64,000 bases of DNA from Hygrocybe punicea (lineage: Eukaryota; Basidiomycota; Agaricomycetes; Agaricales; Hygrophoraceae), in NCBI GenBank assembly GCA_963556145.1, contig OY744461.1:1674001-1738000 (forward strand), read 5' to 3'. Below the pieces are notes generated by a model that ran no database searches, was not told where the DNA came from, and saw nothing but the letters and a program-made list of their open reading frames with translations. Below are positions 45,301-53,149 of this stretch, piece by piece. How positions within the stretch are numbered: the first letter of the stretch is position 1; each line of letters opens with the position of its first letter. A program made the translations under genes and the position numbers.

Positions 45301-47087
45301 AGATATTGGAACCTTCACTCCAAAAGCTACTTTGGAGCCAACCACATGCATCATCCTCTGATCATATACCAGGAAGATTGGACTTATGTGTAGGCATGCC
45401 AGTGATGCTGAGGAACAATGATGCAACAGAGTGCTGCATTACCAAAGGAGCAGAGGGCATAGTTGTGGGTTGGCAGAGTGCAATAGGTCCTGAGCAACAA
45501 ACTGTACTGGACACTTTATTTGTCAGATTATTGAATCCTCCAAAAAAAATTAACATAGAAGGACTTCCTGAAAATGTTGTGCCGATTACAAAACATGTCA
45601 CTTCCACCATGTGCTCATTACCCAATGATGATGTGATATCTTTGTCAAGAGAACAAGTGTTGGTACTACCTAATTTTGCAATGACTGATTATGCATGTCA
45701 AGGACGTACTCGTCCTAACAATGTAGTTGACCTCAGTAGTTGTAGAAACCACCAATCCTATTATACTTGCTTATCAAGAAGTGCTTCTGCAGCAGGAACT
45801 ATCATCATGCAAGGCTTTGATCCTAAAGTAATTACTGGGGGTGCTTCTGGATATCTCAGGCAGGAATTCAGAGAATTAGAACTGCTTGATGAGATTACCA
45901 AACTGAAATATCAAGGACTCTTACCAGACCATGTCAAGGGAGATCAGCGAAATTCTATCATTGATCAATTTAGAAAATGGAAAGGAAAGTCATATATTCC
46001 AAAAAACATTCATCATGCTATCGCATGGAAAGCCACGGAGCAACTAAATCAATACACAACACAGCCCTCTCCATGGCAATTAATTAAACATATGAACAAA
46101 AATCAAAAGGCAGATTTCAGAAACCTCAACTTTGTTCCTGCAAAAGGAACTGTTCCAATCACTGTCACTCATAAAAATTCAATGGCCAATGTATTGCAAA
46201 ATAAAAAACGAAAATTACAACAAGTTGTAAGTTCATCTTCCATAGTGAAAAAAAGACGAAAAACAAGTACTATTGAATTAAATGAACCAAAAGGGTTTAT
46301 ATGGGATGCGGAAGATTGGAGCTGTGCTTATGATTCACTCTTTACAATATTACTAGCAATATGGAATGAAGATCCATCAAGTTGGAAAAAAAGATTCAAT
46401 AGCATCAATGAAATATTAAAGATTTTGAGCTTAGGATTCAAACGATCCAAGAATCACACAACAGATTTAGAAACAGTTAGAAATACAATCAGACATTTAT
46501 TGCATCAAGATAAACCCGAAATATTTCCTTATGGTCAAGTTGGCATTGCCATAAGTGATTTGGCCCATTATATAATGAAAGCAAATGAACCAATGACTTC
46601 AACTTGTCTTAAATGTATCAATTGTGAAAACATAACCATTCTGGAAAATGATAGATGTGACGCCATCTTTCATTGTTCATATTCATTTTCTGGAACAATC
46701 TCAACATGTCTTGCTCAAATCATAGTTAATAGACAACGGCACAAATGTCAATTGTGTTGGGGAGAGATTACTAAATTTATTGCATTTAACAAAATTCCAC
46801 CTCTAATCATGTTTACAGTTGACTCTATTGAGAATTTAATAATTAGTCAAGTTATAAACTTGTCAATTGATGACATATCCACTGCTTACACATTGAGAGG
46901 AATTGTGTACTTTGGTGATGCACATTTTACTGCCCGCATATTCATCAACAGTATGGTATGGTTTCATGATGGTATATCAACCAGATCAATTTGCATTAAT
47001 GAAGGTGATATAGATAACTTTTCAAATATTAATTTATTGTCATGTAATGGTAATAATGCTGTACTGTTTATATATGCTCAATCTTAA
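39342..47087 (+). CDS. Helitron Rep-helicase fused to a ubiquitin-specific-protease-like domain (copy 2, intact)
   Basis: One uninterrupted 2581-codon frame, no intron, from ATG 39342. Zinc-type pairs occur early (CSACDTHVSIFHVHDIKSH, SGCAVCGQL, ICKPCVLSL). The Rep nuclease has HLH at residues 957-959 and tyrosines at 1147 and 1151 (YITDYITK), which nick and ligate DNA in rolling-circle transposition. The Pif1-type helicase has Walker A around 1702-1710 (GGMAGTGKS), Walker B from 1774 (YIFIDEVSM), AGDFGQLPPA, ENMRQ and DYACQGRTRP. The C-terminus has WSCAYDSLF (Cys2328), Cys-pair zinc ribbons (CLKCINC, CQLCW), and DAHFTARIF (His2528) with WFHDG. This is the Cys/His box arrangement of C19 deubiquitinases; OTU domains are the better known protease fusions in such proteins. 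All key residues are present, so it could be active. Confidence 0.92.
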   Translation: MNPHNIIRVCIACLTYLYFLANATLFPQLCQDKLMYISPEPISCPVISTLTQELGVFQRKLIEHELAPDQGDATILMQINATLYVKIIGITKETKDNLTVDPLFVWTTFKNSAFKMRIRSIQYARTYFLPPKYLFALYCLLKPITVQCRCKMIKALLMRSLLRQHDFKTYLFHCITSSLSHATLLWTTLCFIIRHSRSNIIVFNLNLFGHLFKSLYINFVHRYDYIGGGKRIPTFKFSFLQSFMLPSNNINHDSDILFEYVGHIDEQTANTLYEDRKTYACVKMPLHELLPNLTVKDIGEITTIHGIYLSKTLRRLHGQDLSVALMRHNCSACDTHVSIFHVHDIKSHKDLCKQWYRRQKMTETNECGKEETQAQMKEELDKSDEQLFPPPPPSIELKETIISNWCRDTSPECFQESGCAVCGQLVALKNMSLLSKTKVNLKILTRDNMGITRCERYHCSDPIEDIKGPVLDDTCKWICKPCVLSLNKGQTPKYALANGLWMGRIPAQLQNLTFAEQLLIARVRHNKCIVRVSSGMHKMKANAIMFQNPTPKIYQRLPPTIKELDEVLAFIFTGPARPTPEDMERTPLLVRRRRVSAALEWLKLNHMDYYDLDISYENLAQYPDHGIPVVVAYRPADTNKEPEATSAFDNEVEDGVEDGPCPFVVSGITGENLDITSPKALIARATKHLIDDHGGVLAISHARNPESFFNNPQLYPMMFPCLFPYGLGGISSIDNDVLSISDMMHKRHLLMYHDKRFQTDPYFPLIAFNQEQIKDSTTGGYLLTNKHNFNDIANRLMNINTAVLDDLSKRLSRGDRVKPDTSEEKACYKLISDLDHVAGQVKGSITNKKYMRNEIWSLISYIGAPTWFITFAPADINHPLCLYYADNKEKFYPKLRLPQDCYKLIANNPVAGARFFHFTTEMFIKHILGINESHPGLYGNTSGYYATVEEQGRLTLHLHMLLWIKGCLTPQEIRDKIMGENSDFQKRLVEYLESLCVGQFMTGSKDEVSQKMEQTMSKPEYQPPTCVMPDPPSYNCSMNCQYHNKRSTWWQRFQDVVDDLLLRLNVHNRHDGKKKPYCLNSKGECKRRFPRDIFQQTFVEPNTGALNLKHGEPWMNTVTPEVTYMLRCNSDVTSLLSGTAIKAIVAYITDYITKFSLKTYSIFEVIKSIFDKNSEMIGGDLKRKDKVRKLFTQIVNSLTSKMEIGAPMASLYVLGNPDHYTSHKFVPFFWRSYVKEVISAWSDEEIPNICEDQNNAQKVVIGKNNGAYIGLSKVNNYMFRPALYDNVSLYDWIRLATMEPKKRRTKTKTKRARKEPVQNQIFDNLGCDDLSDSCTEPTNVDYSSDDNLSDVVDNDILMEIDEIPKPDSLSRHAGTEIADKTNEVDLNKLTKFENDYTLHSNHPQYLTHHAKMKGNDPFIVPNFIPNTLPRADRGDREYYCCTMLTFFKPWRSGKELKSKLQTWDNAFIDHEFSKKELEIMKYFGLRYECLDARDDFSAKRQKNNTANIRYSWATSNGLDELDDMHNAEFAFNGDDFNNNIDEDNNDTEILLKLGQKGQKRKDQMLITERTLKRSGWLDDCIDGTPDIGPLIPIEPPVVQSAKLWRTAVLAKKKEIINDRNKNLPTNTATINKLGNFQYNDVKIVDAAYINHMFIPANRADRHLIDVTINDYKLNTDQKRAFHIIANHSTLINGSDKLRMYLGGMAGTGKSQVIKALTSFFGKHNENHRFVVLAPTGGAAALVNGSTYHSILGINQGGSSRSLAQVRANLDGVDYIFIDEVSMLSCRDMYKISAQCAKARGVYDEPFGGINMIFAGDFGQLPPAMSGAPLYSGTVGVQINSSQTIANQEAAIGKALWHQITTVVILRENMRQTNQSEEDVQLRLALENMRYKACTPKDIAFLRTRVAGKGPNDPKLAQKKFRNVSVITALNAQKDKINELGIQRFAAENRRPLTSFYSIDRWNDPTSSNSKRKSHHMSTILDPIRHTKILEPSLQKLLWSQPHASSSDHIPGRLDLCVGMPVMLRNNDATECCITKGAEGIVVGWQSAIGPEQQTVLDTLFVRLLNPPKKINIEGLPENVVPITKHVTSTMCSLPNDDVISLSREQVLVLPNFAMTDYACQGRTRPNNVVDLSSCRNHQSYYTCLSRSASAAGTIIMQGFDPKVITGGASGYLRQEFRELELLDEITKLKYQGLLPDHVKGDQRNSIIDQFRKWKGKSYIPKNIHHAIAWKATEQLNQYTTQPSPWQLIKHMNKNQKADFRNLNFVPAKGTVPITVTHKNSMANVLQNKKRKLQQVVSSSSIVKKRRKTSTIELNEPKGFIWDAEDWSCAYDSLFTILLAIWNEDPSSWKKRFNSINEILKILSLGFKRSKNHTTDLETVRNTIRHLLHQDKPEIFPYGQVGIAISDLAHYIMKANEPMTSTCLKCINCENITILENDRCDAIFHCSYSFSGTISTCLAQIIVNRQRHKCQLCWGEITKFIAFNKIPPLIMFTVDSIENLIISQVINLSIDDISTAYTLRGIVYFGDAHFTARIFINSMVWFHDGISTRSICINEGDIDNFSNINLLSCNGNNAVLFIYAQS

Positions 47088-47109
47088 TATGTGTTCTCTT
47101 GCTAAAAGA

Positions 47110-47156
47110 AGGGACGAGTAACATGCCATGCAAAGCAATGGCCCACACCCCACTAG
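47110..47156 (+). other. Candidate 3' terminus of the Helitron-like element
   Basis: AGGGACGAGTAAC (47110-47122) is the near-inverse of the 5' end. Two bases later GCCATGC (47125-47131) and GC-A-ATGGC (47135-47142) form a 7-bp hairpin with an AAA loop and one bulged A. Ten bases further is CTAG (47153-47156), followed by T. A 3' hairpin about 10 nt before CTRR with a following T is the canonical Helitron end. An inner inverted copy of the 5' end plus a terminal hairpin is described for Helentron/Helitron2 types. Confidence 0.65.
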
Positions 47157-47499
47157 TCGGGAGTACAGCCATTGTGATTGGTTTGTTGTGGGATGAAGTC
47201 AACAATATGTCAGGGCGAGGGACAAGACAATAGCGATGATGTCCATCGGCAAGGAGACTATTCGGGTACAGCAAGGTCACGTGGATGTGTGTCCATGGTC
47301 GGTCTGGATTGTTCTAGAAGATGGGACAAAAAGAGAACAAGAACAAGAAAGTACAAGGATATCCGAATGAAGAAATAATGACATCGAAATGAAGACAAAG
47401 GACAAAATGAGATGAAAAAGGAAGGTGTGCAGTGTAGAATTGTCATGGTAGGTATCAAAATGGGCATCGGGGTTGGAAGCGGAGTTGGAAACATAACAG
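47157..47499. other. Flank right of copy 2, no gene
   Basis: Anonymous sequence between the element end and a copia fragment. It is pyrimidine-rich on the minus strand (TTTCTTGTTCTTGTTCTC) and may be copia-derived. I see no LTR border. Confidence 0.4.
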
Positions 47500-47919
47500 G
47501 GAGGCTGCATATCAAAGTCTTGAATTGCATCACAGGAGCAAATGTTCCAGTTTTGCTGAAATCCACTCTGGGCTCTGCAAAAACCCCTGGGCTACTAATT
47601 GGACCTTGTGCCTAGTGATTGCACCTGTCTCATTGTGTTTCTGGTGGAAAACCAATTTGCTTCTGATGGCTTCCTGCCCCTCCAGTATGTCTACAAGTTT
47701 CCAAGCACCCATTTCTTGTAGCTGATCAAATTGCTCTTTCATCGCTACCTTCCAGTTCTCCCAATCTACAGCTTCCCTGGCTTCCCTTAAATCCCATGGG
47801 TCCTTGTCAGTGAGACTGCTGTCCTGCTGCATTGTGCTCAAGAATGCATATGCAATGGTTGTTTCCACGCTAACTTTTTCCTTGTTATGGATCGCTTCTG
47901 CAGTGGGCTCCAGCAACAA
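47500..47919 (-). pseudogene. Fragment of a second Ty1/copia reverse transcriptase
   Basis: On the minus strand the frame reads AVDWENWKVAMKEQFDQLQ, GAWKLVDILEGQ, SKLVFHQKHNETGAITRH and LVAQGFLQSPE. After a one-base shift it continues DFSKTGTFAPVMQFKTL. This is the N-terminal RT block of copia. It differs in sequence from the copia element at 1063-5329, and it is cut off on both sides. Confidence 0.8.
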
Positions 47920-48539
47920 TCAACGTAACTGGGGATTGGTTTTTAGAGGAGAGACCAGCAGTTTCATTGTTGCTTATAACTAAGACAACACTGCTACAAG
48001 GGAGGGTTCATGGTCTAATGTCATTACAAGCCACAGGGGTCACCCAAGACAAGAGGGTCTGCCCCAAGAACCAGACTAAATGTAAGGAAAGGAAAAGAAG
48101 AAAAAGTCACAACCAACAACAAGAACAGTAGATATAGTGACTGGTCTTTAGGGGAGGTAAATAGCAGTCCAACCATGAGGCTACAGTAAGTCCAACTACA
48201 CCATCTGTTCACCATGAGGTGGACATGAGGCATCTTCATGTCGATGTTCTTGTGATCCAACTGGAGGCCCAGGTGTCATTGATGGATAGAATAGGTCTGG
48301 ATGACTTGGATGATTTGTCATCAGATCAAGTGGTATGCAGATTTTCCAATTCAGGGTCTACACTTGCTGTAATGGGCAAGTAAGTAGTCTGGCAGGTGCA
48401 TTGCATGGTTGGGTTGGAGAGAAGCATCATCCAGTGTGGGATTGGTGAAGGGAGTGTCTTAAGGTAGTGTGGATGTACACACCTTACAGCATATCTTGTC
48501 CATGAAACAAGGGTCAGCTGAGATGGACAATTCCCACTT
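47920..48539. other. Stretch without recognisable features
   Basis: No convincing gene, repeat or terminal structure. It may be upstream sequence of the copia fragment. Confidence 0.4.
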
Positions 48540-48659
48540 GAAGTAGGCCAGCCGACCTTGGCTGACCAATATCTTTTCTCAAGGCAGATGGTTTGGCCGA
48601 GGCATATAGCTGGCCACACTTGGGCTTGGAAAACCAGGGGATATTTCCCCCAACCCAGT

Positions 48660-49330
48660 GGGGGTTTCAGCTTGCCATCAGATATGGGTTGGCTGACACA
48701 CTGGGATATATTGGCTGCCCATCAGGCATGGGTTGGCCGACCGTCTGCCATATATTGGTTGCCCATGAGGCATGGGTTGGCTGATCTTCTGTCATATATT
48801 GGCTGCCCATCAGGCATGGGTTGGCCGACCTTCTACCATATATTGACTGCCCATCAGATGTGGGTTGGCCGACCGTCTACCATATATTGGCTGCCCATCA
48901 GGCATGGGTTGGCCAACCCACTTGCATATTTGGCTGGCCAGGAAGCCTGGGTTGGCCAACCCATTGGAATATATTGGCTGGCCATTTGGCCGACCCACTT
49001 GCATATTTGGCTGGCCATGAAGCTTGGGTTGGCCAACTCTCCAGCATATCTTGGCTGGCCATCAGGCCTGGGTTGGCTGACTAACTTACACATTTCGGCT
49101 GGCCATCTGACATGGGTTGGCCAACCCACTGACATATATGGGCTTGCCATCAAGCATGGGTTGGCCAACCATATCGGCTCCCTATCAGGCATTGGCTGGC
49201 AATCCAGCAGGGATATTTTACCTGGCCATCAGGCATTGGTTGGCTGACTAGCAGAGAAATGTGTTTGACCAGCAGAGATGGGTTGGCTGATGCATTGGCT
49301 GGCCAGTTAGCATGGGTTGATCAACTAATA
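48660..49330. repeat. 44-bp minisatellite
   Basis: CATGGGTTGGCYGACC-containing units recur at 44-bp spacing (48727, 48771, 48815, 48859 and on), each with TATATTGGCTGCCCATCAGG. Towards the right, units become degenerate and the core changes to TTGGCTGGCCA. Since 44 is not a multiple of three, the long open frame that crosses it is a by-product of repeats lacking stops. Confidence 0.88.
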
Positions 49331-50622
49331 GTGTTTGGCCTACAATGGAACAGCATCTTATAGGAATTTGTATTTACCAGGAAATATTTTGCTCAGCCAG
49401 CACAAGCTGGTTTTCACAGAGGTGGGTGGTCATTTCACCTAGCCAATAGATATGACTGAGCAATCTGAGAGATTTATCTTGTCTGGTCACATGCTCCAAT
49501 TTCAAGACAACCAATTACATAAAAAGTGGCCGGTTCAATCAAGTAATATTCTTCTATGTACTGACATATTTTCATCTTGAGAAGATATCTGAAGATCATA
49601 TTTGTGTACCCCAGTGTCTTAGGGTTAGGGTTAGCAGTGATAAAAATCAATAAATACTGACAGATGGCCACCAGCGATTTACATTACATCTGCTAAAGTA
49701 CAACCATGTGAAATAACACATTTAAGAGTACAAAGAGCACTTCAAAGAAAATACAGTGGCAAAGAAAAGTTGTTCAGTCTCAATCTTGAAGGAGGAACTC
49801 TTCTCCTTCTTGATCAAGACTGATTGATAAGAGAAGTAATGTCAAAAATTTTGCAAACACAGAATAAACAAACCATGAAAATACAAACAAAACACAATAC
49901 AAAAAATTGAGACAAGTAAAATACATCACCTGTTGATGCAATGTCAATAATACAAGGATTAATAATGAAAATGAGACTTATCCAATAAATTCTTGTCGAT
50001 GCCACCAGGCCTGCTACAAGTCGGTTGCCCAGCCAGGAACTCAGGTAGATTCACCCTCCCTGAATTCCTAATCAAAGACCCATGGTGGCCAGCGCTCATT
50101 GCTAAGGACCCACCACCAATGATTGGGCATGCAGAGATACCAAAATATTCACTAAAAAGTAATCCTTGAACAGAGTATTGTTAGTAATCAGCTAACAGAA
50201 ATCCCTTATCTGAATGTAAACATGACAAAGACAATACCTGACTGTGAAAAAAGTGACAGCAAATAGAGTAGCCTGTGAACTAAACAGCAAATCCAAATGA
50301 AATCACATACCAGTCATGCCAATAACACTCTGGTTGTTGCCCAGCACAACAACCAATGATCCTGTCATGTTATCAAAGGTGGCAGTGGTGGTAGTGAGAT
50401 AAGATGAAATTTTCAACTGTGTTTGATGGTCTTGTGGTTATTTGTTCATGTGACCCAACATGAGTTGACTGTGTCACACACATGTCACGTGTAGACACAC
50501 TTTGTTGATCATCATGTGATCCATGCGTTCTGACTTTCAGGCCAGGTAAGTGGCAAGTCATTTATGTATTCTATGTAGATACAAAATAACATAAGGACAG
50601 TGGGGGATTCCCCACCCTCGTC
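49331..50622. other. AT-rich DNA without a recognisable gene
   Basis: Nothing longer than about 65 codons is open. A short TTAGGGTTAGGGTTAG run lies at about 49619-49634. The palindrome GTGGGGGATTCCCCAC lies at about 50600, just before the fold-back element. Confidence 0.5.
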
Positions 50623-50639
50623 CAATAGTCCAGGGGGTT

Positions 50640-51410
50640 TTAGTTAAACTCAACCCCAGTTAAGGTACGAAAGTTAGGTGTACTATCTGCACTAGTAGCT
50701 GGGGCTTAAGTTAAACTCCCAGACAGTGCCTGCTGTGATACAGTTAAACTCGGCATAGCAATTACTGGTAGGTTCAGTTAAACTTGAGGCAGGAGTGCTA
50801 AGGCCTTCAGTTCACTGTAAAGCTCAGTTAAACCCAACCCAGTTGTTACTGTGAGCTTAGTTTAACTGTGCACACTACTTACTGCATTGGCAGTTAAACT
50901 GAAAGCAGTACTTGCTGGATGTCTAGATTAACTCAGAGCAGTTGCTACTGATTGCGCAGTTTAACCAGATACAGCACTTGCTGGACATCCAGTTTAACTC
51001 ATAGCAGTAGCTGCTGGATGGTCAGTTTAACCAGGTGCAGCACTTGCTGCACCTGCAGTTTAACTTGGAGCAGCAGCTACTGTACCTCCAGGTTAACCAG
51101 GTGCAGCAGTTGCTGGACCTCCAGTTTAACCAGGTGCAGCATTTGCTGTATGATTGGTTTAACTCAAAGCAGTGGCTACTGTACCTCCAGTTTAACCAGG
51201 TGCAGCAGTTGCTGTACCATAGGTTTAACTCAGAGCACTAGCTACTGGATGTTCAGTTTAACCAGGTGCAGCACCTGCAGCACCTCCAGTTTAACTCAGA
51301 GCAGTGGCTACTGTACCTCCAGTTTAACCAGGTGCAGCAGTTGTTGGACCCCCAGTTTAACTCAGAGCAGTAGCCACTGGATGGTCAGTTTCTTTTGGCA
51401 GTTGCCAGGG
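50640..51410 (+). repeat. Left arm array of GTTTAAC units
   Basis: About 25 units, each with an AGTTTAAC or AGTTAAAC box followed by a short GC-rich palindrome such as GAGCAGCAGCTACTG or GCAGCAGTTGCTG. Spacing is about 29-30 bases, but towards the terminus units are more diverged and spaced 35-45 bases apart. Orientation of the box (AAACT versus AGTTT) switches near 50860. Confidence 0.85.
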
Positions 51411-51975
51411 GCATAGTTAACCATTCCCTTGCAATTGCTAGGGGATGCAGTTCACTTTCTTCTGGCAGTTGCCAGTGGGCAGTTAACCATTTCCTTGTAA
51501 TATAATTTGAAATGCAATTATTAAAAGTACACAGAATAGCAAAATTACAAATTTATTCTTTTGAAAATGCACAATATCTCAGTTTTACCATCAGCCATTA
51601 CAGGAGCTACTTATATGCCAAAATCAGAAATAACCCCACTTGGAATATTGTGCTTTTTTTGTTTAATATTACTCAATTGTAAATAAATACATATCTCATA
51701 TGAATACCAATACCTCAATATAGAGTGAAAATATAAATTAAATAATTATTTTATCTAAATACATAATTGAATAATTAAACATGGCTGGTGGTGGGAGGAG
51801 GAAGGGTGGGGGTGGGACAAGGGGGTGAGAGGATGAAGGCAGGGTGAGAGAAGGGAGTAGGAGGTAGGAGGTGGTAGAAGGAGGAGGGGTGAGAGTGGAA
51901 GAAGGGAGTGGGAGAGGGACGGGCAGCAGGGAGAGGGAGAGGAGGAGAGAGGGGAGGAGAGTGGCATGTACATAC

Positions 51976-52400
51976 CTCTGTCATCCTTGTCATCTATGTC
52001 TCCGTCGTCCTCGTCCCCATCCCTGAATCCGTCCTTGTCTTTGTCCTTGTCTTTGTCTTCATCTTTGTCCTCGTCTATGTCTTTGTCTTTGTCCCTGTCG
52101 TTGTCGTCCCTGTTCTTGTCCCCCGTTCTCGTCGTCGTCCTGTTGTCGTCATCCCTCATCGTTCCCTTCTCCGTCGTCCCGTCATCCTGTGGCTGGCTGT
52201 CTCCATCGTCCTGTCGTCCCATGGGCTGGCTGTCGCCATCCTCGTCATCCCCTGGCGGGCCATCTGGCACCTTCCCCGGCATCGCAGGCCCATTTCCGCT
52301 ATCCTCACTGGGACCATTGTCGTCTGCGCCCGTTGGGTTTGCTGAGGTGGCCGTGGCGTTCTTGTCTGGGATGGGTAGATTGGTGGGTGTTCGCGTTTGC
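51976..52400 (-). CDS. Candidate exon inside the fold-back element, Asp/Lys-rich
   Basis: On the minus strand an AG acceptor (CAAATGCAG) precedes an open stretch of about 140 codons. It reads RQTRTPTNLPIPDKNATATS, then GDDEDGDSQPMGRQDDGDSQ, then a repetitive DKDKDIDEDKDEDKDKDK run, up to a GTATGT donor at 51970-51975. The composition suggests a disordered linker of a larger gene, possibly captured or the remains of an element protein. Splice signals make coding plausible, but the low complexity makes it uncertain. Confidence 0.35.
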
Positions 52401-52480
52401 CTGCATTTGGCGTGGGGTAACTACACAAAATTTAAAATCACTTAGCAAAACAAAAAAAGATTGAAAAATAAAATACAACC

Positions 52481-52708
52481 TTGGGTGCTCTTCTGCACCC
52501 ATTTCACGTCATTGAAAACGACGAGTCAATGCTTCAACTTGCGCAGGAAAGCCAACCAGCAGTTGCCGATTTCCTAAATGGGGTTGAGTTGCTAAATATG
52601 GAACTATGCCTGGAACATTTTGAATATTCTGGCATGCACAATAATGCATATATCAACCAAGTAAGACTTTCCAGAGATACAAGTGTAGAATACCTACTCC
52701 TAGATTAA
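52481..52708 (+). CDS. Candidate exon inside the fold-back element, plus strand
   Basis: An open frame reads FHVIENDESMLQLAQESQPA, then VADFLNGVELLNMELCLEHF, followed by a GTAAGA donor-like site at about 52660. No ATG begins it, so it would be an internal exon. No family recognised. Together with the minus-strand exon it suggests the element centre is captured genic DNA. Confidence 0.3.
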   Translation: MGALLHPFHVIENDESMLQLAQESQPAVADFLNGVELLNMELCLEHFEYSGMHNNAYINQVRLSRDTSVEYLLLD

Positions 52709-52848
52709 TTTGTGTATTTTATTTGAGTCTACATACAGAGATATTCACAATGTCTTGTATTCCTCTGCCAAAATTGGACCCTTAATCACCCAACTTTGCG
52801 AGTACAGATCTCAAAAATCCAAGTTTAATTCTAGGAGTATTAAGTAGA

Positions 52849-53070
52849 TGCTATGTTATATTGAAGATCAGTGCCTGGTTGTTGGTGGTGCAGGATATGT
52901 GTTGTAGCCAAAATATAACAAATCCACGACCTGGAATCACGAATCATTACTGTTGATCAGCCAGCCACCTTCCATACAAAGTATCAAGGTCACAGATTTG
53001 TTACATTTTGGCTACAACACATATCCTGCACCACCAACAACCAGGCACTGATCTTCAATATAATATAGCA
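52849..53070. mobile_element. Small 222-bp inverted-repeat element
   Basis: TGCTATGTTATATTGAAGATC at 52849 matches the inverse of the end at 53070, giving arms of about 75 bp that include TGTTGGTGGTGCAGGATATG. It abuts the inner edge of the right arm of the fold-back element. Target duplication not identified. Confidence 0.7.
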
Positions 53071-53149
53071 TTTTCAAAAGAATAAATTTGTAATTTTGCT
53101 ATTCTGTGTACTTTTAATAACTGCATTTCAAATTATATTACAATGCCCC

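Larger units (their letters stand above)
26691..47156 (+). mobile_element. Helitron-like gene-carrying element, copy 2 (complete)
   Basis: 20.5 kb running from the shared 5' end to a candidate 3' end with hairpin and CTAG. It holds genes A (frameshifted), B, C, D and an uninterrupted E. HUH/two-tyrosine nuclease and Pif1 helicase motifs in one protein define the Helitron class. Carriage of four intron-bearing genes plus the array makes it unusually large. The 3' boundary is inferred from structure because copy 1 lacks this end. Confidence 0.82.

Noticed and set aside
48558..49247. 229-codon open frame rich in WPT, GWP and AYL repeats
   Set aside because: It is produced by the 44-bp minisatellite. 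The period is not a multiple of three, and other frames are also open over the same stretch.
49619..49634. TTAGGGTTAGGGTTAG as a possible telomere remnant
   Set aside because: Fewer than three units, with no flanking subtelomeric structure; likely chance.
50952..51416. Open frames with repeated LTRCSSC and SLTQSS peptides (also 53138-53803, minus)
   Set aside because: They follow the ~30-bp DNA repeat of the fold-back arms, occur in both arms and both strands, and have no non-repeat domain.
51755..51975. Continuation of the minus-strand frame as SSPLSSSPSPCCPS
   Set aside because: It follows a GTATGT donor and is simple pyrimidine-rich sequence, better read as intron.
51908..52445. Plus-strand frames with SLSLSLSLSS or FVLVFVFIFVLV runs
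   Set aside because: Antisense of the Asp/Lys-rich stretch. Such alternating dipeptides arise automatically opposite GAYAAR repeats.
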